Source: Bradyrhizobium sp.
Lineage (GTDB): Bacteria > Pseudomonadota > Alphaproteobacteria > Rhizobiales > Xanthobacteraceae
NCBI RefSeq assembly: GCF_004799445.1
Contig: NZ_SSNA01000180.1
Span: 1 to 42,724 of the forward strand
DNA length: 42,724 bases
Reading direction: 5' to 3'
Of the stretch, positions 22,776 to 31,317 are shown in pieces. The stretch's first letter is position 1. Every line of letters begins with the position of its first letter. The position numbers and the translations under genes are program-made. The notes beneath the pieces were generated by a model. That model did no database searches and was not told the origin of the DNA. It saw nothing but the letters and a program-made list of their open reading frames with translations.

Positions 22776-22898
22776 TCAGGGCCGATCGCGGTTCTTCCGC
22801 ACGAAGGGAATAGAAACGGCGATCAGTCCAACCACAATCAGCATCCAGTACTGGCCGTCGAATCCCAGAAAGGAAAAATGTTCAATGAGAAAATGCAA
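22776..22898 (-). CDS. Possible 40-aa single-span membrane protein next to a GA repeat
   Basis: From a TTG at 22898 the frame encodes a short amphipathic start (HFLIEHFSFLGFDGQYW), one strong membrane span (MLIVVGLIAVSIPFV) and a basic tail (RKNRDRP). The sequence just upstream, GAGAGGAAGCG, is the end of a (GA)14 run and could be the ribosome site. An alternative ATG at 22976 would place the repeat inside the protein as Glu-Arg repeats. The membrane-span-plus-basic-tail layout is protein-like, but the start and the gene itself are uncertain. Confidence 0.4.
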   Translation of the reverse strand: MHFLIEHFSFLGFDGQYWMLIVVGLIAVSIPFVRKNRDRP

Positions 22899-22901
22899 CG
22901 C

Positions 22902-22937
<36 letters not shown>

Positions 22938-23047
22938 TTGTGCAGAACAAGCACTTTGCTTGGGCAGCATAAGCATAAAGGCACATAAATTATATTATTT
23001 TTATACTATTGTAGGGGGCGGAGGTCTCGATCGTCGTTTGGGGGCGG

Positions 23048-23072
23048 CCTTGCCGGGCCGCGTCCGGCAAGG
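23048..23072. terminator. Perfect 9-bp hairpin
   Basis: CCTTGCCGG, loop GCCGCGT, CCGGCAAGG. It lies in the gap 22933-23261 between the microsatellite and the regulator gene. It is symmetrical and lacks a T-run, so terminator function is only likely. A smaller hairpin AACGCT-TAAG-AGCGTT at 23204-23219 lies just downstream of the response-regulator stop and may end that operon. No gene was seen in this gap. Confidence 0.5.
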
Positions 23073-23261
23073 GATTGGCGCCAACGGTCGATCGAATGGC
23101 GACGGTGACGATCCTGGATTGTTTCACGCCGCGCGCGCGGATCGGCGATCATGAAAAGGATCGCGATCCTGCGTCTGCCGACAATCCGCTGAAGAAGCCC
23201 TCGAACGCTTAAGAGCGTTTCTCGGCGCGGTCGCGGTCAGGAGCCCGACGAGGTGAACGCG

Positions 23262-23975
23262 TCAGCTCGCCGCAATATCTTCAAGGCGGGCCTGAAGGCG
23301 ATAGCCGACGCCGGATTCGGTCACCAGAAGGCGCGGGTGATTGGGATCGGTTTCGATCTTCTGCCGCAGCTTGCGAACCAGAATTCTTAAGTACTGGATA
23401 TTGTCCCGCTGGTTGCCGCTCCAGATATCCTTGAGCAACTGGTCGTGCGTCACCACCAGGCCGACATGGGTCGCCAGGATATGGAGCAGCCGATACTCCT
23501 TGCGGGTCAATCTGATCTGTTGCTGGTCGAGCGTTACCGTTCGCGTGACGAGATCGACCGAGAGCGGGCCGGCTACCACCACGGGATTCTCGGTCGCGCT
23601 CTTGAAATATCGCCGCAACGCGGCTTCGCTGCGCGCCAGCAGCTCGGCCATGCCGAACGGCTTGACCACATAGTCGTCGGCTCCGGCCTGCAGCAGTCGA
23701 ACCTTTTCGTCCTCGCTCGATACCACCGAGAGGATGATGATGGGCACATTCGACCACGACCGGATCCGCTCCAGAACTTCCGATCCGTGGAGATCGGGCA
23801 GCGCCAGATCGAGAATGATGAGATCCGGCGCGCTGAATGTGGCGGCCCTCAATCCGTCGGCGGCGTTCTCGGCCTCGATCACCGAGAAGCCCTGGAGTTC
23901 GAAGCCAGCGCGAAGAAATCGCCTGATTTTCGCTTCGTCTTCGATCAGGAGCACGGTGTTGGCAGGTTTATTCAT
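23262..23975 (-). CDS. OmpR-family response regulator, KdpE-like
   Basis: A 237-aa two-domain regulator. The receiver domain has the acidic pair (IEDE), phospho-acceptor Asp56 (LIILDLALPD), the Ser switch (IIILSVVSS) and the Lys in YVVKPFGMAEL. The C-terminal winged helix (TLDQQQIRLTRKEYRLLHIL, then DNIQYLRILVRKLRQKIETD, GVGYRL) is closest in style to KdpE. Its ATG is 3 nt after the stop of the sensor gene. KdpE-type proteins bind T-rich half-sites 11 bp apart, which fits the tandem sites on both sides of this gene. Its regulon is inferred, not shown. Confidence 0.9.
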   Translation of the reverse strand: MNKPANTVLLIEDEAKIRRFLRAGFELQGFSVIEAENAADGLRAATFSAPDLIILDLALPDLHGSEVLERIRSWSNVPIIILSVVSSEDEKVRLLQAGADDYVVKPFGMAELLARSEAALRRYFKSATENPVVVAGPLSVDLVTRTVTLDQQQIRLTRKEYRLLHILATHVGLVVTHDQLLKDIWSGNQRDNIQYLRILVRKLRQKIETDPNHPRLLVTESGVGYRLQARLEDIAAS

Positions 23976-23978
23976 TGG

Positions 23979-25640
23979 TCATGGCCGATAGTTCAGAGGG
24001 CTGATCGAGGAGCCGGGCAGGGTGATGGAGGCCGTCGTTCCCCGTCCTTGCCCGGGACTCGAGATGCGAATGCTGCCACCGTTTGCCCCGACAAAGACGG
24101 ATGCGATCCAGAAGCCGAGGCCAGACCCCGGAATGGTCTGATGGCGCTGGCTTCGGAACGATTTTCGGCCAAGTTGCTGCTGTTCGTCCGAGGTTATCCC
24201 GACGCCTTGATCTGAAATCGACAGGATGACGTCTCCCTGTTCGCTTGTTGCGCTGACCGAGATCGTCGAACCGGATGGGGAATATTTCGCCGCGTTTTCG
24301 AGAAGCTGCCCGCAGGATTCTTCGATCAAGCCGGAATCGACGTTGACCAGCGGCAGGTCTTCGGCAAATGCGGTCTCGATCTTGTGCGCGGTCAATCGCC
24401 GCGCTCTTGTCTTGATCGCGGCGTTCATGATGTCCCTTGGATCGGCCCATTCGAGATGCGGGTCGACGCCGCCTCCGGTGACCCGCGTCGCATTGAGAAG
24501 GTTTTGGATGAAGCCATCGAGTTCTGCGACTTCGTCGGAGATGGCTTCAACCAGCGAGTGGGCCCGATCATCGCGCTGAATCAGGGGCATTGATTCCAGC
24601 ACGCTCGCCGAGCCCCGGATGGCCGCCAAAGGCGTACACAATTCATGCGAAAGCGTGCCCTGAAATGCGTCTCTCAGGAGCTGGCCCTGCAGGCGCAGCC
24701 TGGCGTCCTCTATCGCCTTCTCGATATCGATCCGTTGCAGCGTCAAGGAGACTTCTTCAAGGATCGCCTCGACGCGACGGGTCCTGAACGTGACGGTTTC
24801 GCCGGAGCCGCCGCCGATATTGACCGCAACAAGCCCATGAACCGCGGTCTCGGAAACCACAGGCCTCAGCAACCAGACGTTCTGGGTCGGCCCATCGATC
24901 ATGGAACGAGCCGGAGCCTCGGTTGTCGCGATCATCGATGCGACGCTCTCCCGCACCACCTCTGGCACCGATTCTGCTTTCGGCGGCTCGAAGTGACCAT
25001 CGGTCCTGGCGGCGAAGAAAACGACTGGCTGTCCAAGGGTCCGGGAGAGGTAGTTCTGAGTCGCGGAGATCAAGTCCGACACGGTGAAACAGGCCGCCAG
25101 ACGCCGCGAGAATTCGTAGAGGTTTTGAATATCCTTTTCTCGCCGACGCAGCGTTTCCGTCTCCTGTCGCAAGCGAGAGGCCAGATTGCTGCTGACCAGC
25201 GCGACCACCAGAAACAGCAAGAGGTCGATGACCTCTTGCGGGTCCTCGACCGCAAAGCTGTAGATCGGTGGAAAAAAGAAGAAATCCGCCGCCGCCATGC
25301 TTGCGATCGATGCGAGCGTTGCCGGCCAGATGCCCCATTGGGTGGCGGCGATAACAACGGGGATCAGATAGGCGATCGGAACGAGATTGGCCGCGGCGGT
25401 CCGGTCAAGCAACACCAGCACCGCGGTGACAAGAGCGACGCACGCGAGCGACATCAGCAGCGGCAAGACGTCGGTGCGCAGAAAGCCCTGCGATGGCAGC
25501 TCGTGATCCGGCTGCAAGGGACTTGCGCTCCTGCTCGTCACCGAGCTTGCCCGCGTCCTTGCGAGCTTTTCAACGATCGGCAGATGAGAATACAAAGGTA
25601 CGTGCTTTCGTAGAGAAAGACACCGGATGATCGTCACCAT
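23979..25640 (-). CDS. Sensor histidine kinase, KdpD-like without the N-terminal KdpD domain
   Basis: A 553-aa membrane kinase. Four membrane segments (about residues 58-151) include the KdpD-type stretch ADFFFFPPIYSFAVEDPQE. Then come a short coiled coil, a GAF-like domain, the phospho-acceptor His332 in GTLSHELCTPLAAI, the N box LLENAAKYSP, and the G boxes ISDQGVGI and GSGLGFWIAS. The cytoplasmic KdpD/Usp domain that precedes the membrane part in E. coli KdpD is missing. The H box has Cys where Arg is usual (HELCTPL). The start is uncertain: ATG 25640 is chosen, GTG 25682 is possible. It forms an operon with the KdpE-like gene. Confidence 0.88.
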   Translation of the reverse strand: MVTIIRCLSLRKHVPLYSHLPIVEKLARTRASSVTSRSASPLQPDHELPSQGFLRTDVLPLLMSLACVALVTAVLVLLDRTAAANLVPIAYLIPVVIAATQWGIWPATLASIASMAAADFFFFPPIYSFAVEDPQEVIDLLLFLVVALVSSNLASRLRQETETLRRREKDIQNLYEFSRRLAACFTVSDLISATQNYLSRTLGQPVVFFAARTDGHFEPPKAESVPEVVRESVASMIATTEAPARSMIDGPTQNVWLLRPVVSETAVHGLVAVNIGGGSGETVTFRTRRVEAILEEVSLTLQRIDIEKAIEDARLRLQGQLLRDAFQGTLSHELCTPLAAIRGSASVLESMPLIQRDDRAHSLVEAISDEVAELDGFIQNLLNATRVTGGGVDPHLEWADPRDIMNAAIKTRARRLTAHKIETAFAEDLPLVNVDSGLIEESCGQLLENAAKYSPSGSTISVSATSEQGDVILSISDQGVGITSDEQQQLGRKSFRSQRHQTIPGSGLGFWIASVFVGANGGSIRISSPGQGRGTTASITLPGSSISPLNYRP

Positions 25641-26048
25641 GGCTTCTGAAATAGCCGCAGCAAGATCACGCCCCAGCAACACTAGATCACAACGCCGAAA
25701 AATCAGATCGCAGGATAGGCGAACGCCGCCTGCAAGCCTTGATCGCCGTCAAATCACGCGTCGCTCCGATGTCGTCAACTACCCGGCAACGCCAGCATTC
25801 TCCAAATCGACGTAGAAAATCTATGTCGTTCATTGGCGAAAGAAATATAAAAGACATATATTTTTTGGTTGGTCGTGTGCCCGACATACGCCGTGGACGC
25901 GAACCAAGCGCGCGCAGGGCGGTTGCCGACCAGCGGCGGTCGCCATTTGCCGTCGGCCGCAAATCGCTGCCTGCGGAAAAGTGTGGTGAATTAGGCCTGC
26001 GTCGCCCCGCGCCGGCGTGGTGTTTCGGCTAATCCATCAAGCGGGGTT
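25641..26048. other. Intergenic region upstream of the sensor operon
   Basis: About 400 bp with no supported gene. The part around 25840-25870 is AT-rich and contains an inverted repeat, AAATATA (25843-25849) and TATATTT (25857-25863) around AAAGACA. This may be part of the promoter region of the minus-strand sensor operon. The tandem 11/33-bp pattern was looked for here and not found. Confidence 0.45.
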
Positions 26049-26672
26049 TCAGGCGGACGATGCCGCGGCCGGATGGTGCAGCTTCCCGTCCCGCGGGTGC
26101 TGAATCGCATTGACGTAGTTGAGCGCCATTTTTTCGCCGGCGAGTTGCGGCGCCGATGAGCGGTACAGCTCCGCTTCGCTGGCTTGCCGGCTCGCAGGCG
26201 GTGCGAGCGTCGCGATCGCGGCTGAGCTGATGTATTTTGGCGGATATAAATAGAATTCCATCAGGGGCGTATTTGGGCTGCGCGCGGTTCGCTTGAGGAT
26301 CGCCTGAGCCCGGGATGCAGCTTGCGGATAGATCGCGCTCCAGCCTGCGAAGCTGGAGGCCAAGATTTCGAGTGACAATAGAGTCGTCGCTATCCGCACG
26401 AAGCCCTGGTTGGATTTCTTGGCACTTCGGGTCGTCGAGGCTTTCCGGAGCAGTAGCCGAAACTCCCGATGTGTTTCGATGAAGGGCCCGAGCCGGGCCT
26501 TCCACAGAATGTCCGGCAGGCACGTGTAGCCGTGCAGCTCGTGGTAGCTCTCGATCAGGCTCTGGCACTGTGCGGTCAGGCTGTTCGGCAAGAAGCTGAA
26601 GTCCAGGTTCTCGACCTTGTCGGCGACAGCCGCATCACTCGCGTCGTTCGCGCCCTCTGCCACGACATCCAT
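26049..26672 (-). CDS. Uncharacterised 207-aa protein
   Basis: A 207-aa protein with an acidic start (MDVVAEGANDASDAAVADKV), a middle containing HELHGYTCLPDILWKARLG and a Leu-rich helix (FVRIATTLLSLEILASSF) that may be a single membrane or buried helix, then an Ala-rich tail. GAGGCAG precedes the ATG. No signal peptide or known motif. A second minus-strand frame of similar length overlaps it; this one is preferred for its ribosome site and more protein-like composition. Function unknown. Confidence 0.6.
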   Translation of the reverse strand: MDVVAEGANDASDAAVADKVENLDFSFLPNSLTAQCQSLIESYHELHGYTCLPDILWKARLGPFIETHREFRLLLRKASTTRSAKKSNQGFVRIATTLLSLEILASSFAGWSAIYPQAASRAQAILKRTARSPNTPLMEFYLYPPKYISSAAIATLAPPASRQASEAELYRSSAPQLAGEKMALNYVNAIQHPRDGKLHHPAAASSA

Positions 26673-27120
26673 CGTTCTGCCTCGCGCCGAGCGAACAGGT
26701 TTCGCTCATGCGTCGCAGCATAATGAGTCCTGACATATAGTTTCGATGGACAATCGCGCTTTTTTTAATAGAGAAAAAATATCCAAAAAGCCCATTGCGC
26801 GAGAAAAGCTCTGCGGTGATCGGGCTGAGTATGGCGAAAAAGACACACGAGACGGAAAATTACTCGTAGCTTACGTCGTGTATCGAAGGAAAAAGGCGAA
26901 ATCCGGCAAATTTCGCTGTGAATTTCAGCACCGCAACAGGCAACTGATACTTCTTTGTGCGATTGTCGCCTAAATCACAATTTCAGATATTTTTTTTTAA
27001 TGAAACGGCGCAGCAAACCGTATCGATTTACTTGCCTCCCCAACGAAAGATTACTCGCGAGGGTGAATGGACTCGCAAGAGCGCCTGAAGGCGCCCGTAA
27101 CAACAGCTTGGGGCAAGACT
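26673..27120 (+). other. AT-rich intergenic region and porin leader
   Basis: About 450 bp, clearly more AT-rich than its surroundings, with T-runs at 26760-26768 and 26988-26998. A 75-codon frame at 26746-26973 has no ribosome site and a lysine-rich product without motifs, so it is not called. The porin promoter probably lies here. A 22-nt hairpin element at 27074-27095 ends 25 nt before the porin ATG. Confidence 0.5.
27074..27095 (+). repeat. 22-nt hairpin repeat, copy 1
   Basis: CGCAAGAGCGCCTGAAGGCG plus CC; the stem GCGCC/GGCGC carries the tetraloop TGAA. It matches 30831-30852 at 20 of 22 positions. It lies in the porin 5' leader, so it may affect message stability or translation. Confidence 0.6.
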
Positions 27121-28770
27121 ATGAAAAGACTTCTTTTGGCGAGCGTCTCGTTGGCGGCGATGGGCTTTGCAAGCGCTGCATACGCTGCCGACGCCTCAGT
27201 GCCGGCCAAGGCGCCGGCTGGATGCAAGACCGTCGTCGATCCCTACAAGAATTATTCGTGCCTCGACGCTTACCTCGGCGCCACCTTCATGGAGCGCTTC
27301 GTCAATTATTACAGGCTCGAGTGGGGACATGACGTGGCGCCCGCCGATCCGAAGGCCCCTCCTGGTCGCCGCGACTACTGGCCGACAACGCCACAGAGCA
27401 CGCCTCCGATGCCTTTCGCGGAATGGCCCTATGGCGGATCGACCAATCTCGGCGTGACGCGACCGAGTTCGGCCGACAGTCCGCTGATGGTCGCGCTGGG
27501 GAATACGGCTCCCGGTCAGTGGATGAACGACAACCACATCCAGGTGTATGGCTGGCTCAATGCCGGTGGCAACCTCTCGACCAACACGGTGCGCGGCGGC
27601 AACGTGCCGGCGGCGTATGATTACAACCCTAACACCGTGCAGCTCGATCAGGCCGTGCTCTACATCGAGCGGCTCCCCGACACGGTTCAGAAGGATCACA
27701 TCGACTGGGGCTTCCGCCTCGCGCCGATCTACGGCGAGAACTACCGGTACACCACGGCGTTCGGGCTCTGGAGCTATCAGCTTCTGAACCAGAACAAGAA
27801 CTACGGCTACGATCTGCCGATGGCCTATGGCGAGGTATTCATTCCGCAGCTTGCCGAAGGTCTCTTGATCCGGTTCGGACGCTTCATTTCGGTTCCCGAC
27901 ATCGAGGCGCAGCTCGCACCGAACAACTACATGTACACGCACTCGATGACCTATACCTTCGACAACTACACCAACACCGGCATCCAGACCACGCTCGCGG
28001 CGACCAAGAACTGGATGTTGCAGTTAGGCGTCTCGGTCGGCAGCGACACCATGCCTTGGCATGCCGGCGCGACGATCCCGAATCCGTTCCCGAACCCGCT
28101 CTATCCCGGAGCCACGATGCCGAAGGATCCGGGTGCGGTGCCAAGCGTTACCGCCGGCGTGCGCTGGACCAGCGATGACGGCAAGGACAACGTATACGTG
28201 GTGGGCGACGCCCTCAACGGCGGCCAGTGGGGTTACAACAACCTGCAATGGTTCGGCGTCACCTATTATCACAAGTTCAACGATCAGTGGCACCTCTCGT
28301 TCGAGACCTACAATCTGCACCAGAATAATGTGCCCAATGCGCTCAATCCCGCTGTTGTTGGGACGAACGGTTTGTGGTCGAACGGAGGCACGCCGTTCTC
28401 GCCGCAATACATGCCGTTCAACTCGCCGGGCCTCGCGCAGTGCAGCAATTCGGTGGTGCTCGCCTGTACGGCGTCGGTGCAGACCTACGTCTACTATTTG
28501 AACTACAAGCCGACGCCGCTGGACAATATCTCCTGGCGCGGCGAGTTCTATGACGACAAGCAGGGGCAGCGCACCGGCACCAAGACGCGATACGTCGAGA
28601 CCGGCCTCGGCTGGCAGCACTGGTTCTCGCCCCAGATCGAGATCAGGCCCGAGTTTACCTATTACAAGTCGCTGGATGCGTTCGCCTTCAACGGCAATTC
28701 GAACCTCGGCATTCCGGCCAATCGGAACTTCGCCCTCGTCGGTGCGGCGGACATCATCATTCACTTCTGA
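27121..28770 (+). CDS. Outer-membrane porin (bbp2/OmpL-like beta-barrel)
   Basis: A 549-aa exported beta-barrel. The signal peptide MKRLLLASVSLAAMGFASAA is cut near AYA. The mature part is rich in aromatic beta-strands such as IQVYGWLNAGGNLST, WGFRLAPIYGENYRYTTAFG and LGWQHWFSPQIEIRPEFTYY, and ends with a terminal aromatic residue (DIIIHF), as outer-membrane barrels do. The layout fits the putative porin-2 (OmpL-like) family common in rhizobia. ATG 27121 is chosen because the signal peptide starts there. Two cysteines near the mature N terminus and a later pair may form disulfides. Substrate unknown. Confidence 0.85.
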   Translation: MKRLLLASVSLAAMGFASAAYAADASVPAKAPAGCKTVVDPYKNYSCLDAYLGATFMERFVNYYRLEWGHDVAPADPKAPPGRRDYWPTTPQSTPPMPFAEWPYGGSTNLGVTRPSSADSPLMVALGNTAPGQWMNDNHIQVYGWLNAGGNLSTNTVRGGNVPAAYDYNPNTVQLDQAVLYIERLPDTVQKDHIDWGFRLAPIYGENYRYTTAFGLWSYQLLNQNKNYGYDLPMAYGEVFIPQLAEGLLIRFGRFISVPDIEAQLAPNNYMYTHSMTYTFDNYTNTGIQTTLAATKNWMLQLGVSVGSDTMPWHAGATIPNPFPNPLYPGATMPKDPGAVPSVTAGVRWTSDDGKDNVYVVGDALNGGQWGYNNLQWFGVTYYHKFNDQWHLSFETYNLHQNNVPNALNPAVVGTNGLWSNGGTPFSPQYMPFNSPGLAQCSNSVVLACTASVQTYVYYLNYKPTPLDNISWRGEFYDDKQGQRTGTKTRYVETGLGWQHWFSPQIEIRPEFTYYKSLDAFAFNGNSNLGIPANRNFALVGAADIIIHF

Positions 28771-28785
28771 AGCAGGACAAGGTCA

Positions 28786-28803
28786 CGGCGGCCGCGGCCG
28801 CCG
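28786..28803. terminator. Perfect 18-bp palindrome after the porin gene
   Basis: CGGCGGCCGCGGCCGCCG is exactly self-complementary and lies 15 nt after the porin stop. It can fold as a GC-rich hairpin but has no T-run. It may weaken read-through into the next barrel gene. Confidence 0.5.
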
Positions 28804-28838
28804 GATGTTTCGCCAGAACAATTCGATAGGGGATAACG

Positions 28839-29570
28839 ATGAAACGAATTCTTCTCACCACCGTCTCGCTCGGTGTGCTGGGCCTGCTGTCACCGGCGCT
28901 CGGTGCCGATCTTCCGTATGCGAAGGCTCCGGTGGCGGCTGCGTCAGTCTATGACTGGGGTGGCTTCTATATCGGCGGGTTCGGCGGGGGCGGCCTCGGC
29001 AACCACAATTACAACAACGCCAACGGCCCTGCGGGCTTTGCAGATTTCACCGTCAACTACAACTCGACGGGAGCGCTCGGTGGCGGCGAGGTAGGCTACA
29101 ACATGCAAAGCGGCAATTACCTGGTCGGTGTTGAAGCCAGTGGTTTCTGGTCCGGCATCAAGGGCAATGACGCGACCCTGCAACTCGGCGTGATCGATCA
29201 GAGCAACCTGCGTTGGGGCGGCTCGCTTGTTGGCCGGGGTGGCATCCTGGTCGACCGCTTGATGTTGTTCTTCACCGGCGGCTGGGCATTCGGCGATATT
29301 CTTCACACCAGTACCGCTCCCGGATTCCCCGTTGATCAGTTTACCAATCACCAAAGCGGCCTGACCGCGGGCGGCGGTATCGCCTATGCGATCACCAACA
29401 ATCTGATCGGCAAGATCGAATATCGTTACTACGATTTCGGCAGGTTCGATCGAACAGGCAATCCGCTCACGCCGAACGGACAACTGCCCTACAGCGTTAA
29501 CAGCACCTACTCGGTTGTGACGCTCGGCCTGGACTTCAAGTTTGGAGGTCCGGTCGTCGCGAAATACTGA
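28839..29570 (+). CDS. Outer-membrane beta-barrel protein (Omp25/31-like)
   Basis: A 243-aa small barrel protein. The signal peptide MKRILLTTVSLGVLGLLSPA is cut near LGAD. The mature start has the family's YDWGGFYIGGFGGGGLG strand, followed by YNMQSGNYLVGVEASGFWSG and the C-terminal YSVVTLGLDFKFGGPVVAKY (ending in an aromatic residue). This matches Omp25/Omp31/RopB-type proteins of Rhizobiales. GGGGAT precedes the ATG. The C terminus GPVVAKY is identical to that of the next gene, which marks the two as paralogues. Confidence 0.88.
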   Translation: MKRILLTTVSLGVLGLLSPALGADLPYAKAPVAAASVYDWGGFYIGGFGGGGLGNHNYNNANGPAGFADFTVNYNSTGALGGGEVGYNMQSGNYLVGVEASGFWSGIKGNDATLQLGVIDQSNLRWGGSLVGRGGILVDRLMLFFTGGWAFGDILHTSTAPGFPVDQFTNHQSGLTAGGGIAYAITNNLIGKIEYRYYDFGRFDRTGNPLTPNGQLPYSVNSTYSVVTLGLDFKFGGPVVAKY

Positions 29571-29640
29571 GGGTTCGCCGTGATTGGCGCGTCCTTCGGG
29601 TCCTGCTCTGTCATATGAGAGAGCCGGTCCATCGGTTGAG

Positions 29641-29659
29641 GGAAGCAGCGACTGCTTCC
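29641..29659. other. Hairpin between the two small barrel genes
   Basis: GGAAGCAG-CGA-CTGCTTCC, a perfect 8-bp stem 45 nt before the second barrel ATG. No T-run. It could be a processing or attenuation structure in a shared transcript. Confidence 0.5.
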
Positions 29660-29703
29660 GTGTTGAGGCGAGAAAATCGGATTTAGGATTGCAGGGGGAA
29701 TTT

Positions 29704-30471
29704 ATGTACCGACAGACGAAATTGGCTTTGGTCGCAGGTATTTTGATCGGTCTGGGAGCGACGGGCGTCGCCTCAGCCGCGGATATGGCGCTCAAGGCTG
29801 TCCCGGTGGCCGCGCCTCTGTACAACTGGACCGGCTGCTACCTCGGCGGCAATGTTGGCGGTGGCTGGACCCGAGTGGATACGATGCGGGTATTGCAAGA
29901 TCCCGCCATCCCCGCAGCTGCAAACTATGGCCGTGAAAACGACAGCGGCTTTATCGGTGGCGGTCAGGCCGGCTGCGACTTCCAGACCGGCAACGTGGTG
30001 TTTGGCGTACAGGGCACGTTCGACTTCGGCAACATCAACGGCAAGCATGCACTCACGGACTTTCCGACGTTCTCGGAGACGAACAGTCTCAAGGCCATCT
30101 ACACGGCGACGGGCAGGATCGGCTACCTGTGGACGCCGTCGTTTCTCGGCTACGTGAAGACCGGCTGGGCGTTGATGCAAAACAAGAATCAAGTATTGCA
30201 GCCGGGCGGCGCTCTCGCTGAGTCCGCTAGCTACTCGTTGCCTGGAATGACGGTCGGCGTTGGCGGTGAGTGGATGTTTACGCCAAACTGGTCGGTGTTC
30301 GTCGAGTACAATTATATGTGGATCGAAGACACGTCGGGACAGCACTTCACCGCGGCCGCGGGCTTGCTCCCGCCAGGCGAAGTCCTGAGTGTCAAACAGA
30401 CCGCGCAGACAGCCCTGGTCGGCGTCAACTACAAATTCCACTGGGACGGTCCCGTTGTTGCGAAATACTGA
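29704..30471 (+). CDS. Outer-membrane beta-barrel protein (Omp25/31-like), second copy
   Basis: A 255-aa exported barrel. The signal peptide MYRQTKLALVAGILIGLGAT runs to SAA|DM. The mature start is YNWTGCYLGGNVGGGW, then GGGQAGCDFQTGNVVFGVQG and a final strand ALVGVNYKFHWDGPVVAKY. The two cysteines could form a disulfide; they are absent from the first copy. ATG 29704 follows a GGGGGAA ribosome site; the longer frame to 29584 has none. Probably arose by duplication with the neighbouring barrel gene. Confidence 0.87.
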   Translation: MYRQTKLALVAGILIGLGATGVASAADMALKAVPVAAPLYNWTGCYLGGNVGGGWTRVDTMRVLQDPAIPAAANYGRENDSGFIGGGQAGCDFQTGNVVFGVQGTFDFGNINGKHALTDFPTFSETNSLKAIYTATGRIGYLWTPSFLGYVKTGWALMQNKNQVLQPGGALAESASYSLPGMTVGVGGEWMFTPNWSVFVEYNYMWIEDTSGQHFTAAAGLLPPGEVLSVKQTAQTALVGVNYKFHWDGPVVAKY

Positions 30472-30539
30472 ATGCTGATTTGGGTAGATCAGCCTTGGGG
30501 TAGATCAGAGCAGTTTTTTCTGGAGGGGGTACGATTGAC

Positions 30540-30770
30540 ATGAATGCCAGGAATATACGGATCTTGTTCGTGACCGTCGTCGCTGCAGTCCTGACGGCTG
30601 GGATCTGTTTCGACGCTGTCGCGAAGTCTCACAAGAGGGGCCTTCACGCCCGTGGCGTCGCCTCCGAAAGCCAGGTGCAGCTGGCATCCCAACAGCCCAC
30701 CCGGCTCGGACCGATGCGTTATTACGGCGGCCCGAAATCTCCGATGTGGCGTGGTCCGGCAGAGAACTAG
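30540..30770 (+). CDS. Small secreted protein, 76 aa
   Basis: A 76-aa protein with a signal peptide (MNARNIRILFVTVVAAVLTA, then GICFDAVA) and a short basic mature part that ends RLGPMRYYGGPKSPMWRGPA. GGAGGGGG is upstream of the ATG. No known family. A degenerate copy of its last 32 codons lies 385 bp downstream at 31155-31250. Confidence 0.7.
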   Translation: MNARNIRILFVTVVAAVLTAGICFDAVAKSHKRGLHARGVASESQVQLASQQPTRLGPMRYYGGPKSPMWRGPAEN

Positions 30771-30830
30771 ACGCCTCAACCACTCGATCTGTAGCGCAAC
30801 GCTGTGAGCGACGCGCAGTTGCGGCAGGGC

Positions 30831-30852
30831 CGCAAGAGCGCTTGAGGGCGCC
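30831..30852 (+). repeat. 22-nt hairpin repeat, copy 2
   Basis: CGCAAGAGCGCTTGAGGGCG plus CC, 20 of 22 identical to 27074-27095. Both differences keep the stem (GCGCT/GGCGC with a G-T pair). It follows the small secreted gene by 60 nt. Confidence 0.55.
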
Positions 30853-31154
30853 AGGAGCAAGAGTTTCGGGAAAAATGATCGACCGTGCGGCCGACATGAT
30901 CATTCCCTTCCGGGGCGTGAAGGTCTTTTTGCGGACCGATGAAGGTTTCCGCGCACGGCCGATCTTCGAGGTTGAAGCAGAAAATGCGTTGCCGCTGTTT
31001 GTCTATAACTTCGCTTTTGCTTGCCCAGGTCGGGGCAACAGAAGAGTATCTGGGCTAATCTGCGGGTTCTTTCCAGATTCGGCAATTTCTTTTCTGGGGG
31101 GCGAAGCCCGTAAGGTTGGTGTAATCGCAGTGCGGTAACGCCATAAAAGTCGCT

Positions 31155-31250
31155 GTGCAGCCTGCACGGCAGCGGTCGACACCGCTTGGACCGATACGGT
31201 ACTATGGTGAGGCAAAATCGCTGATTTGGCGCGGTCCGGTCGAGAATCAG
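31155..31250 (+). pseudogene. Degenerate partial copy of the small secreted-protein gene
   Basis: The frame reads VQPARQRSTPLGPIRYYGEA then KSLIWRGPVENQ, which aligns with the C terminus of the 76-aa protein (LGPMRYYGGPKSPMWRGPAE). The part coding for the signal peptide is missing and the stop codon is lost. The alignment starts abruptly at GTG CAG in both copies, which suggests a truncated tandem duplication. Confidence 0.65.
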
Positions 31251-31317
31251 GGAATTGACACCGGCATGTCTCAACGAGGCGAACGAGGTCGTTTAGGTCA
31301 ATGGGCGCTAACTCAAT

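Larger units (their letters stand above)
30771..31317 (+). other. Intergenic region with gene remnants
   Basis: About 550 bp between the small secreted gene and the efflux operon. Frames here (for example 30746-31138) have no ribosome site and no motif. It holds the second 22-nt hairpin repeat (30831-30852) and a partial duplicate of the preceding gene (31155-31250). The efflux-operon promoter must lie near its right end. Confidence 0.5.

Noticed and set aside
26746..26973. 75-codon plus-strand frame in the AT-rich porin upstream region.
   Set aside because: No ribosome site, no signal peptide or motif, and a composition that follows the local AT-rich DNA.
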